From an archaeon (GTDB lineage: Archaea; Asgardarchaeota; Thorarchaeia; Thorarchaeales; Thorarchaeaceae), in NCBI GenBank assembly GCA_024276825.1, contig JAJRWI010000044.1, positions 25,823-89,822 on the forward strand: 64,000 nt of DNA, in the 5' to 3' direction. The position numbers were made by a program, and so were the translations under genes. Under the pieces are notes generated by a model. That model was not told where the DNA came from and ran no database searches. It saw nothing but the letters and a program-made list of their open reading frames with translations. Positions 36,260 through 44,878 of this stretch are shown here, in pieces (positions within the stretch are counted from its first letter, which is position 1; every line of letters starts with the position of its first letter).

Positions 36260-37279
36260 TCAATTCAATCTCTTCACATGTTTCATCTTTGAAAGTAGCA
36301 CTACTCTGCTCTCTACTTGCTCATCAACTAGATAATACCCTGTTAATGATGATATTTTCTCCGAAAATGCACGAATCTCAGAATGAGATGGTGCATTCTC
36401 AGGACACATTCTACCCCTAGATGACCCTAGATACATGTATCCTTTCACCTCTATGAAGTCAGGCTCTCCCTTAAGAATTAACTTCGAATATGACCTTGGG
36501 TAATGCATGTTCCTCTTTGCTACCATTGTCAGTCTGTTCACTGTGCGAGTGGACATCGATTCTAACAACTCTTGAGTCCGATTTAATCTATCCCATGCAT
36601 CAGGATGAACAGGATGACAGAGTTTCTTTAGAGTCTTTTCATCTGGAGCAGCAAGAGTCACATACAATTGCGTGGGTAAGGTCAAATCTGACAGCACCGT
36701 AGGCTGAAGACCATTTGTGACAAGAAATGAGGTCATACCGCGACCATGAACCTCTTCAATCAGATCGCTTAGAAATGGATACAAGGTCGGTTCACCTGCC
36801 AGAGATATTGCAACATGCTTTGGTTTTCGTGCCTCAAGGTATTTTTTCTTAGAAACATTAGCCCCAGCTTCTGGATTATATCCTCCCAGTGATCTAATAT
36901 TTGCCATTAGTGTTGCATCAAGCAGGTCCTTGGCAGGCTCAACACCATCTTGAATCACACTCAGTTGATCCCAGTAAACTCCAACATCTACAGGGGTCAC
37001 TCTCCAACAGAAATCACAGCTCTGACTGCATTTGTCCACCACAGGCGTCATCTGGACACACCTATGGGACTCGATGCCATAGAACCGTTGCTTATAGCAG
37101 TGATCACCAGTCAAAAGACTTCTTCTCTGCCATTGACATGCTTTGAACGCCCCTCTTATCCCTAGGATATGATACCCCTGACTATCAAGGCGTTCTCTGA
37201 GTTTTTCTGGCATATTATCTGTCAAGGTGGTATCAATCTGATTGTCATAATTTAACTTTTCAAGATTATCAAATGTCAT
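36260..37279 (-). CDS. taw1: 4-demethylwyosine synthase Taw1
   Basis: A radical SAM enzyme condensing m1G37 of tRNA-Phe with pyruvate to form 4-demethylwyosine. The radical SAM cysteines are in DKCSQSCDFCWRVTP, CxxxCxxCW being diagnostic of the Taw1/TYW1 group. An N-terminal cysteine (KACQW) may belong to the second 4Fe-4S cluster. SLAGEPTLYPFL and SEIRAF near the end fit too. About 339 residues using the ATG at 37279; an ATG at 37303 would overlap the upstream gene further. Its substrate is made by Trm5 at 32.7 kb. Confidence 0.93.
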   Translation of the reverse strand: MTFDNLEKLNYDNQIDTTLTDNMPEKLRERLDSQGYHILGIRGAFKACQWQRRSLLTGDHCYKQRFYGIESHRCVQMTPVVDKCSQSCDFCWRVTPVDVGVYWDQLSVIQDGVEPAKDLLDATLMANIRSLGGYNPEAGANVSKKKYLEARKPKHVAISLAGEPTLYPFLSDLIEEVHGRGMTSFLVTNGLQPTVLSDLTLPTQLYVTLAAPDEKTLKKLCHPVHPDAWDRLNRTQELLESMSTRTVNRLTMVAKRNMHYPRSYSKLILKGEPDFIEVKGYMYLGSSRGRMCPENAPSHSEIRAFSEKISSLTGYYLVDEQVESRVVLLSKMKHVKRLN

Positions 37280-38531
37280 TTTTCTGTGCCAATTCATCTG
37301 CAAGTATTTCTTGCTGCGCCCATGAGCCTGTTAGCACCCCTTTCCTTGACAATTCTCCTAGATGTTTCCTACTCTCTTCATCAAGTCTTCCTGGCGGCAT
37401 ATTCTCAAAGGCACTACCGGGTAATGGCATAAACACATGACCATGAACCTTTGCTCCCATGTCTACAAGCTCATAACACAAGTCAATACTTGCCCTCAAA
37501 TCGTCCTCTCTCTCTCCAGGTAAGCCGAAGATAATATCCACATGTGGAATGAATCCACACTCTAATGCCACCTGAACTCCATTGATTCCTTCAGCTACAG
37601 TATGATGTCTGTTTGATATTTCAAGGACTTTATCACTTCCTGACTGGACCCCTATCTGAATGGTCTTATTTGCCACATATTGGCGAAGAATCTCAAGAGC
37701 TTTCTTACTAACAAACTCTGGACGCACCTCAGATGGAAATGCTCCAAAGTATACCTCTTCAAGACCATTTATTCCTGATACTCCTCTGACCAGCCGCTCA
37801 AGCTTGTCTAACTCTACTGATCTCCCGTGGCCACCATAACACAAGGCATTGGGCGATAAGAACCATGTACGCCTGAATCCTCTCTCTCTGACGGCTCTAT
37901 CAACCCAATACAACACATTCTCTATGCTCCTATGACGTACTCTGCCTCCTGTGAGATAAGGTGTACAACAGAACTTGCAGGAGAAGGGACACCCTCTTGT
38001 CACCTCAATGGGCCCCACAACATTCATCTCGATTGCAAAGGGCGGATAATTGTCCAGTTTTATCTGTGAGAGGTCTTTTGGTCTTGGATAATTCTCTCTG
38101 ATATTTGAAACAACACCCTCAATGCCTGCTGGGTCATCACGAGTCACCAACCGATGAACAAGATCTGGAAATGTCCGTTCTCCCTCGCCAATGATTACAT
38201 AATCAAAACCCCAGTTAAGGAGGTCTCTGGGCCTAGCACTCGCATGGGGTCCTCCTCCAACTAATATGAGTTGCTTCCCATATTCTTGCCTAAGAACCGA
38301 TACTTCATGCTGTACACGATGAGTCTGGGTACTCATGACAGAATATGCTACAATACAGACTCCATGCCGAATGCTGTTTGATATGACATCTTGATAATCA
38401 TTGATAGGGGCTTTCACATCAAGATTCGTCAATCTCTCATCAATCTCAATAGCGCCAAGTAAAGCGGCAACGCTATAACGTGATGATGAGTGGGCTCTGA
38501 AGACGAGAGTGTTTTTTGTCAATAATCGCAC
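37269..38531 (-). CDS. B12-binding-domain radical SAM protein
   Basis: A 420-residue protein: an N-terminal cobalamin-binding-like Rossmann domain (about 1-140, with LILVGGGPHASARP and IIGEGERTFPDLV), then a radical SAM core with GCPFSCKFCCTP (CxxxCxxC, about 170-181) and IQIGVQSGSDKVLE. The classical B12-ligating D-x-H-x-x-G is not evident, so cobalamin may bind base-off without a His ligand. The family resembles methanogen homologs of unknown substrate. The ATG of taw1 overlaps its end by 11 bp, suggesting co-expression. Methyl or thioether chemistry on an RNA or lipid is speculation. Confidence 0.8.
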   Translation of the reverse strand: MRLLTKNTLVFRAHSSSRYSVAALLGAIEIDERLTNLDVKAPINDYQDVISNSIRHGVCIVAYSVMSTQTHRVQHEVSVLRQEYGKQLILVGGGPHASARPRDLLNWGFDYVIIGEGERTFPDLVHRLVTRDDPAGIEGVVSNIRENYPRPKDLSQIKLDNYPPFAIEMNVVGPIEVTRGCPFSCKFCCTPYLTGGRVRHRSIENVLYWVDRAVRERGFRRTWFLSPNALCYGGHGRSVELDKLERLVRGVSGINGLEEVYFGAFPSEVRPEFVSKKALEILRQYVANKTIQIGVQSGSDKVLEISNRHHTVAEGINGVQVALECGFIPHVDIIFGLPGEREDDLRASIDLCYELVDMGAKVHGHVFMPLPGSAFENMPPGRLDEESRKHLGELSRKGVLTGSWAQQEILADELAQKNDI

Positions 38532-38538
38532 GCACTGA

Positions 38539-39129
38539 TTATTTGACTTCTCTCTCTGTCACCCCGTCTTTAGTGACAGTCATGACACGAATGGAACCAC
38601 CCGACTGGATATCTCTTGCAATGCTGGCTCTCACATCACTGATTGCAATCTCCTCTGCCTCCTTGACTGTCAAGTCGGGTCTGTACTTGTTCTCAAGAAC
38701 TCCATAAGCCGTTCTGGTTCCTGATCCAGCAGCTGTGAACTCATCAGGGATCAGGGATCCTCCCATATCTAGGGTATATAAAGCTGGTCCGTCCTCATCC
38801 ACTCCAACAATGACTGTTTGCACGTAGAGTGGCATAAGTCTTCTAGAATAAAGCGTGTTTGCAACAATTTTTGAGAGCGCTTTGACACTAATTCTTCTCT
38901 TCTCATTCAACTCGTAGAGCTTTATCTGTGCCCTTAATCTGTTGACGAGCATCTGATAATCCGAAGTTAGCCCCGCAGAGGCAAGTACGATTGAATCGGT
39001 AAGCTTGAATGCCTTAATCCCCTTTTCAGACAGTATCATTGTGCCCCAACTGATTAACGAGTCTGTGGCAACAACAACACCATCTATACATTTTATTGCA
39101 ACAACTGTGGCTCCTGTAGGTAATGACAT
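38539..39129 (-). CDS. psmB: Proteasome beta-type subunit lacking the catalytic threonine
   Basis: A 20S proteasome beta-fold protein of 196 residues. After MSLPTG, mature numbering aligns without gaps to the Thermoplasma beta subunit as I recall it. D17 (VVATD), K33 (GIKAF), D166 and S169 (ARDIQSGG), and the SGTRTAYGVLE segment are all kept, but position 1 is Ala: the sequence reads TG-ATVVAIK where TG-TTTVGI is expected. The subunit should therefore be unable to self-process or cleave peptides, and must partner with an active beta elsewhere. GGAGAGG is 6 nt before the ATG at 39129; an ATG at 39165 is also in frame. The gene lies divergent to nog1. Confidence 0.85.
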   Translation of the reverse strand: MSLPTGATVVAIKCIDGVVVATDSLISWGTMILSEKGIKAFKLTDSIVLASAGLTSDYQMLVNRLRAQIKLYELNEKRRISVKALSKIVANTLYSRRLMPLYVQTVIVGVDEDGPALYTLDMGGSLIPDEFTAAGSGTRTAYGVLENKYRPDLTVKEAEEIAISDVRASIARDIQSGGSIRVMTVTKDGVTEREVK

Positions 39130-39301
39130 AATCAGCCTCTCCGGGTTTTTATCCCTGTCACTCATCTCATTATACTTTTTAAAACGTTTTGAACTGAACG
39201 CATTTTACGAAAATCAACAGGCTGCAAATTTATCCTGTTTGCTAGCCTTTTTCAAGCTATTAATTAAACCAAAACTACAAGATAACACCATTGATTAGAG
39301 A

Positions 39302-40387
39302 GTGACAACATTGCGCAGGCTCAATCCATTTAGAAACATTCCGACCATACTGAGAGCTGAGGAGATTATCGAGTTCGCGCATAACAGGTCCGTTCGTGTT
39401 AGCATGAAGAGTTCACTCCGCTTATCAAAGATTGAACGCACCAGAATCCGTGAGATCACTCGCCTTCAGGAATTCACCAAGAATGTCAAGCTCAAACTAA
39501 AGGCAATAGTAGACGATTTTCCCTCTCTTGACAGAATACATCCATTCTATCTCGAACTGGCTGAGATTTTAATTGGAGTTGACAGACTGAAGCAGGCTCT
39601 TGGCGCTGTACATAATTGTATTCCCCTGATTGATGACATCACAAACAGGCATCTTGAGGCCATGCGCCTGGCTGATGACTTTCGTCAGATAAAGCGAAGC
39701 AGAAGCGCTGCTAAAGGTCGCATCGCATCAATTTTGAGGGCGACAAGTGATAATATTGACTTCATAATTGAGGCAAAGACCAAGCTTGGCAGGCTGCCAG
39801 GAGTTATACCGAATTCTCCCACGATTGTCTGTGCGGGTTTTCCAAATGTCGGAAAATCCACACTTGTGCGTGCGGTTTCAACAGCCGAACCCGAGATAGC
39901 CTACTATCCGTTCACAACACGACAAGTCATTGTTGGTCATTTGACAGTTGGGAACCAGATGGTCCAGATTGTCGACACTCCCGGAATCCTAGATAGGCCT
40001 ATGTCCAAGCGAAATGAGATTGAGCGATCTGCCATCGCGGCCCTCAAGTATTTGGCTAATGTTATAATATTCATAATAGACCCATCAGAGGCCTGCGGCT
40101 GGACTCTTGAAGAGCAGATAAACCTCTACAAGGAAGTTAGGCGAATGTTTGTGCTGAATCCCCTTCTTGTTGTCTTCAACAAGGTTGACATTACTCCCAA
40201 AGATCATATGGAAGCAGCCAGATCCAGAATTCCAGATGCATTTGAGATTGTGGCGATTGATGGGCAAGGCGTAGATGAGTTGCTGCGGCGGGCAGTGGAT
40301 GAAGTGGATTTGGAGCCAATTGAGGAGAGCATTGAAGAATACAAAGCTGGACTATCACAGCGAAAAGTCCAATCCCCTGACGACTAG
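39302..40387 (+). CDS. nog1: Nog1-family ribosome biogenesis GTPase
   Basis: A 361-residue OBG/HflX-superfamily GTPase. An N-terminal helical domain (about 1-165) precedes the G domain with GFPNVGKST (G1), PFTTRQVIVGH (G2), VDTPGI (G3), and VVFNKVDI (G4). It matches archaeal Nog1, which binds the large ribosomal subunit late in assembly. Eukaryotic C-terminal extensions are missing, as expected in archaea. Start is GTG at 39302. Its 3' end overlaps rtcA by 33 bp on the opposite strand. Confidence 0.93.
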   Translation: MTTLRRLNPFRNIPTILRAEEIIEFAHNRSVRVSMKSSLRLSKIERTRIREITRLQEFTKNVKLKLKAIVDDFPSLDRIHPFYLELAEILIGVDRLKQALGAVHNCIPLIDDITNRHLEAMRLADDFRQIKRSRSAAKGRIASILRATSDNIDFIIEAKTKLGRLPGVIPNSPTIVCAGFPNVGKSTLVRAVSTAEPEIAYYPFTTRQVIVGHLTVGNQMVQIVDTPGILDRPMSKRNEIERSAIAALKYLANVIIFIIDPSEACGWTLEEQINLYKEVRRMFVLNPLLVVFNKVDITPKDHMEAARSRIPDAFEIVAIDGQGVDELLRRAVDEVDLEPIEESIEEYKAGLSQRKVQSPDD

Positions 40388-41413
40388 TTCGCCATGGGAT
40401 CCTTCCTTTCCTATCAATGATATGTCTGCTCCAAGTATTTTTTCAGTCACCCATATGTTTGTTTCAAGATGTGATGAAACTCTGGAAATACCTACGCGAC
40501 TATCTCCAGCAGCCAGTGCAAGATAGGGGACAAGCATGTCTCCTGTGTGAGTGTCTACTGCCTTTCCTGCTGCCAACTCATCCAACAATCTCTTGGCAGC
40601 CTCAATGCCAACATCCTCAGCTCTCTTTCCTCTCTCACCAAGAGCATCTGACCCGACGATGGAACCAGTATTAGACTTGGCCCATAATACTATCCCACTG
40701 CCAGGCCCAAGATGCAAGTCCTCATCTCTAGAATAACTCTCCACAGCAATATCTATTCTTGAAGTGATGTTGCCAAGAGTGTTTCTTGCAGCCTTGGCCT
40801 GCCTCTCTGCCACATGACTTGGCAATCTTACACAATGTGAAATTCCCCTAATCCCTGCGATACCACCAAATTCTATCATCTCCATGGGACTAAGCTCTTT
40901 TGTGGGATTGATGCTACAACTGACAATTCCTCCCCCTCTTGGGTAATGGCCCCGTTTCTTTTGGATAATCTGCAACTTGGGGCCCATCTTGCCTATAATG
41001 GGGGCAAACACGTTTTGCATATAATCGATTGGCGGACTCCATGCCACATCAGTACCTCCTCTCAGCTCCAGCTCAATTGGCTCTGATGAGAGCACAGCTG
41101 CGGGAATGACCGCTTGTAGAACAAGTGCAATTGATCCTGCGGTGCCAACATCATATTTGTAGGTGCCCCCTCGCAGCTCAGTGGGACGAAATGTTAGCTC
41201 AGTACTCCCAACACTCAGACCATCAACATCAGCATGTACGATTTTTCCCACTAGTTCTATCCCTGCAATGTGTTGTTTCCTTAAACCTGGTTTGGGTCTA
41301 CCTGCCCTGATGTTGACTATGCGAATTGGTTTCAGTGTCACTGCTGAAAGGGCAATAGAGGTCCTCAGAATCTGGCCTCCTCCCTCTCCATATGATCCAT
41401 CAATCTCTATCAT
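40355..41413 (-). CDS. rtcA: RNA 3'-terminal phosphate cyclase
   Basis: A 352-residue RtcA that converts RNA 3'-phosphate ends to 2',3'-cyclic phosphate using ATP. IDGSYGEGGGQILRTSIALS is the N-terminal signature; RGGTYKYDVGTAGSIALVLQ lies near residue 85, RGGGIVSCSI near 160, and DTHTGDMLVPYLALA near 300 includes the histidine that becomes adenylylated. Length is typical. Cyclic phosphate ends are substrates for RNA ligase RtcB, which is relevant in a genome with many tRNA introns, though RtcB itself is not here. Confidence 0.94.
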   Translation of the reverse strand: MIEIDGSYGEGGGQILRTSIALSAVTLKPIRIVNIRAGRPKPGLRKQHIAGIELVGKIVHADVDGLSVGSTELTFRPTELRGGTYKYDVGTAGSIALVLQAVIPAAVLSSEPIELELRGGTDVAWSPPIDYMQNVFAPIIGKMGPKLQIIQKKRGHYPRGGGIVSCSINPTKELSPMEMIEFGGIAGIRGISHCVRLPSHVAERQAKAARNTLGNITSRIDIAVESYSRDEDLHLGPGSGIVLWAKSNTGSIVGSDALGERGKRAEDVGIEAAKRLLDELAAGKAVDTHTGDMLVPYLALAAGDSRVGISRVSSHLETNIWVTEKILGADISLIGKEGSHGELVVRGLDFSL

Positions 41414-41521
41414 CGTTTAATCACTCGCCACTGCACCGAAGTTTGCTGTTGTATTCGGGCCTTGATAGAGTTGCTTGGTCAACGCTTATTTAGATTATTA
41501 ACCGTGAAATTAATGAGAAAA

Positions 41522-42046
41522 ATGCGGTCTGTCTTTATTGGTCGATTTCAGCCAATACACAAGGGACACATGTCCACAATCAAACAAATTATTGATACTA
41601 GTGAGGACCTCATCATTGCCATAGGCAGCGCTCAGCATTCACACACACCTGATAATCCGTTTTCTGGAGGTGAACGTGTCTTTCTCATCAAGCAAGCACT
41701 CATTGATGAAGGGCTGCCGCTTGAACGTATTGATATTGTACCAGTGCCTGACATTAACATCCATCCTCTGTGGGTGGCTCATCTGAGGTCTCTAGTTCCC
41801 CCCTTTGAGAAGGCCTACTCCCATAATCCTCTTGTCAGACAACTAATGCAAGATGCTGGAGTGATAGTCGGTGAAACCTCTCTCCTTGAGCGCGAGTCCT
41901 ATAGTGGTCATCACATCAGGAAACTCATTCGAAATGATGACCCTGCTTGGGAGTCATTGGTTCCCCCCAACATTGTGAAACTGATCAAGGAGATGCGGCT
42001 GGATGAGAGAATCCGTGCTGTGGGCAATGTCAGGATTAAAAGATGA
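41522..42046 (+). CDS. nadM: Nicotinamide-nucleotide adenylyltransferase, archaeal NadM type
   Basis: A HIGH-motif nucleotidyltransferase joining NMN and ATP to form NAD+. GRFQPIHKGHMSTI gives the HxGH motif, IGSAQHSHTPDNPF the substrate loop and YSGHHIRKLI the C-terminal ISSTxIR equivalent. I begin at the ATG at 41522 because family members start at this strand; an ATG at 41513 adds three residues. The TATA-like CTTATTTAGA at 41485-41494 places transcription start at about the ATG, so the mRNA is probably leaderless. NadC, the other NAD gene here, is 8.7 kb away. Confidence 0.9.
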   Translation: MRSVFIGRFQPIHKGHMSTIKQIIDTSEDLIIAIGSAQHSHTPDNPFSGGERVFLIKQALIDEGLPLERIDIVPVPDINIHPLWVAHLRSLVPPFEKAYSHNPLVRQLMQDAGVIVGETSLLERESYSGHHIRKLIRNDDPAWESLVPPNIVKLIKEMRLDERIRAVGNVRIKR

Positions 42047-42199
42047 CACTCATTAAGGCAGGGTTTAAATATAGTCACAGTTGACAGATTATCGGTGAAC
42101 GCAATGCTAGGTGAGAACGTTCCGAATCCTTAATGAATTGCTACTTTTCTGTCCTAGCCAGTACTATATTCAATTATGCAATCACAGTGAGATGATAGT

Positions 42200-43678
42200 A
42201 TGAGCAGGGAAGACAAGTCGACAGGACAGGTCATATTCAATATAAGTAAGGAAAAGAATTTTCCTGAGTGGTATAGTGAAATCTGCAAGGTGGCAGAACT
42301 TGCCGATATAAGATACGGTGTCAAGGGCTTCACTCCATTCTTACCTTGGAGTGTCATGAGCATGGAGATCATGTATGACATTCTTGAAGAGGTTCTTCAG
42401 AGGAAGGGTCATCTGCCCATGCTATTTCCCACTGTGATACCAGAGAGCAATCTCAAAAAAGAGGCAGATCATGTTGAGGGCTTCACTCCCCAAGTGTTCT
42501 GGATTGAATATATTGGTGAGGGTGAAAAGCTGGAGGAGCGACTGGCACTACGCCCCACAAGTGAAACTGCAATATATCCCATGTATTCGTTGTGGGTGAG
42601 AAGCTGGCGAGACCTCCCACTAAAGAGATATCAACGATGCTCCGTGTTTCGATCTGAGGTGAAGAGCACCCGCCCCTTCCTAAGGGGTCGTGAGTTCCTC
42701 TGGATTGAGAGTCATAATGTGTTCAAGACGCATGAAGAAGCAATAGCTCAGGTCATGGAAGATTTGGAAACCACAAAAGAGGTCATTACTGATAACTATG
42801 GGATTCCTGTGATGGTCTTCAAGAGGACACAATGGGACAAATTCCCTGGCGGTGTGAACACCTATGCTGCAGACACACTTATGCCCGATGGTAAAGTCAT
42901 TCAGCTTCCATCAACTCATGATCTGGGCGACAACTTTGCAAGAGCCTTCAATATAATGTATCTCAATGAGAACAACGAAACTGTGTATGCCTATCAGACA
43001 TGCTATGGTCCTGCAATCTCCAGAATCTATGGAGCACTGATATCAGTCCATGGTGATGATAAGGGTCTCAGACTACCATACAAGATAGCGCCCTATCAAG
43101 TTGTCATTATTCCAATATTCAAGGGCAAAACCGCCGAGCAGGTCTTGGAATATTGTAAGGCAATCCACGACAAGCTGACAAAGGCTGGAATCCGTGTCCA
43201 CCTAGACGACTCCGATGCGACCCCTGGCTGGAAGTTTAATTACTGGGAGATGAAGGGTGTTCCCATTCGTGTTGAGGCTGGCCCTCGTGACATCAAAAAG
43301 AATCAGGCAGTACTGTTCCGTAGGGACACCATGGAACGCGAAACTGTTCAAATTGACAAGCTGAAATCACGGATCACAAAACTCGGGAAGGAGATCGATG
43401 CAAACCTTCGATCAATGGCCGAGGCCAAGTTTGAGGGACTAATTGTGGATGCAGACTCTCTCTCAGCAATCGATGATGCACTCGATAATGGTCGAATTGC
43501 AAGGGTGTCCTTTTGTACTACTGAAATGGAAGGCCTTGAGTGTGCCGAAGTGATTAAGGACAAGACTGGTGGCGAGATTCGCGGAACTCGAATCGATGTT
43601 GAAGAGAAGGCAGAAGGCGTATGCGTGGCCTGTGGAAAGCCTGCAAAAGAAGTGGTCTATATTGCAAGGTCATATTAA
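42200..43678 (+). CDS. proS: Prolyl-tRNA synthetase, archaeal/eukaryotic type
   Basis: A 492-residue class II aminoacyl-tRNA synthetase. Motif 1 lies near SVMSMEIMYDILEE, motif 2 in SVFRSEVKSTRPFLRGREFLWIESHN, and motif 3 in GALISVHGDDKGLRLP. The C-terminal domain carries a zinc-like CVACG and ends at the eukaryotic/archaeal tyrosine (VYIARSY). No bacterial-type editing domain is inserted. A TATA-like TACTATATTC lies about 35 bp upstream. The preceding 153-bp gap holds a second TATA-like block near 42066 and no supported gene. Confidence 0.96.
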   Translation: MSREDKSTGQVIFNISKEKNFPEWYSEICKVAELADIRYGVKGFTPFLPWSVMSMEIMYDILEEVLQRKGHLPMLFPTVIPESNLKKEADHVEGFTPQVFWIEYIGEGEKLEERLALRPTSETAIYPMYSLWVRSWRDLPLKRYQRCSVFRSEVKSTRPFLRGREFLWIESHNVFKTHEEAIAQVMEDLETTKEVITDNYGIPVMVFKRTQWDKFPGGVNTYAADTLMPDGKVIQLPSTHDLGDNFARAFNIMYLNENNETVYAYQTCYGPAISRIYGALISVHGDDKGLRLPYKIAPYQVVIIPIFKGKTAEQVLEYCKAIHDKLTKAGIRVHLDDSDATPGWKFNYWEMKGVPIRVEAGPRDIKKNQAVLFRRDTMERETVQIDKLKSRITKLGKEIDANLRSMAEAKFEGLIVDADSLSAIDDALDNGRIARVSFCTTEMEGLECAEVIKDKTGGEIRGTRIDVEEKAEGVCVACGKPAKEVVYIARSY

Positions 43679-43769
43679 GAATTTGGCAATGTAAGGGGAG
43701 ATTAAAGACACTCCTTGCATTTTCACATAATATATCAATGACAAGTGACTTCTTCAGTCGGGATGCGTC

Positions 43770-44756
43770 TTGAAGGTCTTGATTCCATACAATGCCAACT
43801 GGGTCAGACTTGTCCGTGAGGGCCTTGAGGACTCCGTTGAGGTTGTTCAATCAGATAGGGCTCTTGAGTCTATGTTAAAGATCGGTGGCGATGCTGAGAT
43901 AATAGTGTCTGGAAGAGTCACTGGTGACTTCATTCATGCAGCACACAGACTCAGAATGATTCAGGCATTCGGTGCTGGCGTGGACAAGATTGATCTGGAA
44001 GCGGTCGCTGAACGTGGCGGTGTATTAGTATGCAACTCCCACACTAATGCTGCCGAGGTCGCTGAATATGCCATTGGATTGCTTCTGGCTGCTGCAAAGA
44101 ATATTGTTCTGTCAGATCGAACTATGCGCAACTCCGACTGGACTCATCGCTGGGGAGGTCCAATTCCTAACATTGAACTCAGAGGGAAAAAATGTCTTCT
44201 TCTTGGTCTTGGAAACATCGGACTTGAGATAGCCAAGAGACTCCAGGGATTTGATGTTGAGATCAATGCTATCACAAGGTCTGGAACGACCAAGTACAAA
44301 GGCATTGTGGAGAATGTATCATCCTATCACACAATGAACCCTCTGATAGAGTCCGCAGACTTTATCATTCTCGCTCTGCCGTTGACTCATGAAACAAAGG
44401 GCCTAGTAAATGATGATTTTCTCTCACATATGAAGTCCACCTCAATCATAGTCAATGTGTCAAGGGGGGCCATAATAAATGAGGGTGCATTGTATCGTGC
44501 GCTCAAGAACTATCAGATTGGCGGGGCGGCGATTGATGTCTGGTGGGACTATCCCTCAAGAAATGAGCAGACTCATACTCCTCCATCTAGAAGGTTTCCG
44601 TTTCATGAGCTGGACAATATAATAGTCACACCACATAGAGCTGCCTACTCTAAAACCACTCTATTCGAACAGGTGAACTTCGTGATTGAAAACATCAAAC
44701 GGTTTGTCAGAGGCGAGGTTCCCCACAACATTGTGGATTTGAGTAGGGGATATTAA
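43770..44756 (+). CDS. D-isomer-specific 2-hydroxyacid dehydrogenase
   Basis: A 328-residue NAD(P)-dependent dehydrogenase. The nucleotide loop is GLGNIGLEIAKRL (about 149-161). The catalytic set is the Arg in VNVSRGAII, a Glu between them, and the His in VTPHRAAYS. Members include phosphoglycerate dehydrogenase, glyoxylate reductase and others; the absence of an ACT or ASB regulatory domain argues against the main SerA. The start is TTG at 43770, and no in-frame ATG is nearby. Substrate not predicted. Confidence 0.85.
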   Translation: MKVLIPYNANWVRLVREGLEDSVEVVQSDRALESMLKIGGDAEIIVSGRVTGDFIHAAHRLRMIQAFGAGVDKIDLEAVAERGGVLVCNSHTNAAEVAEYAIGLLLAAAKNIVLSDRTMRNSDWTHRWGGPIPNIELRGKKCLLLGLGNIGLEIAKRLQGFDVEINAITRSGTTKYKGIVENVSSYHTMNPLIESADFIILALPLTHETKGLVNDDFLSHMKSTSIIVNVSRGAIINEGALYRALKNYQIGGAAIDVWWDYPSRNEQTHTPPSRRFPFHELDNIIVTPHRAAYSKTTLFEQVNFVIENIKRFVRGEVPHNIVDLSRGY

Positions 44757-44878
44757 ATGACACTCACATGATTGCCTTGTGAAAAAGAATGAACATTATT
44801 TTATCACTCAATACTGATGAGAGTCAAGCCTTTAAAGGTGATATTAATCACACAATCAACTGATAATGGACGGTATGA

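Noticed and set aside
42047..42199. Possible short leader gene or small RNA between nadM and proS
   Set aside because: A TATA-like block at about 42066 precedes a nine-codon frame, but there is no conserved box, strong fold or coding signal to support a gene.
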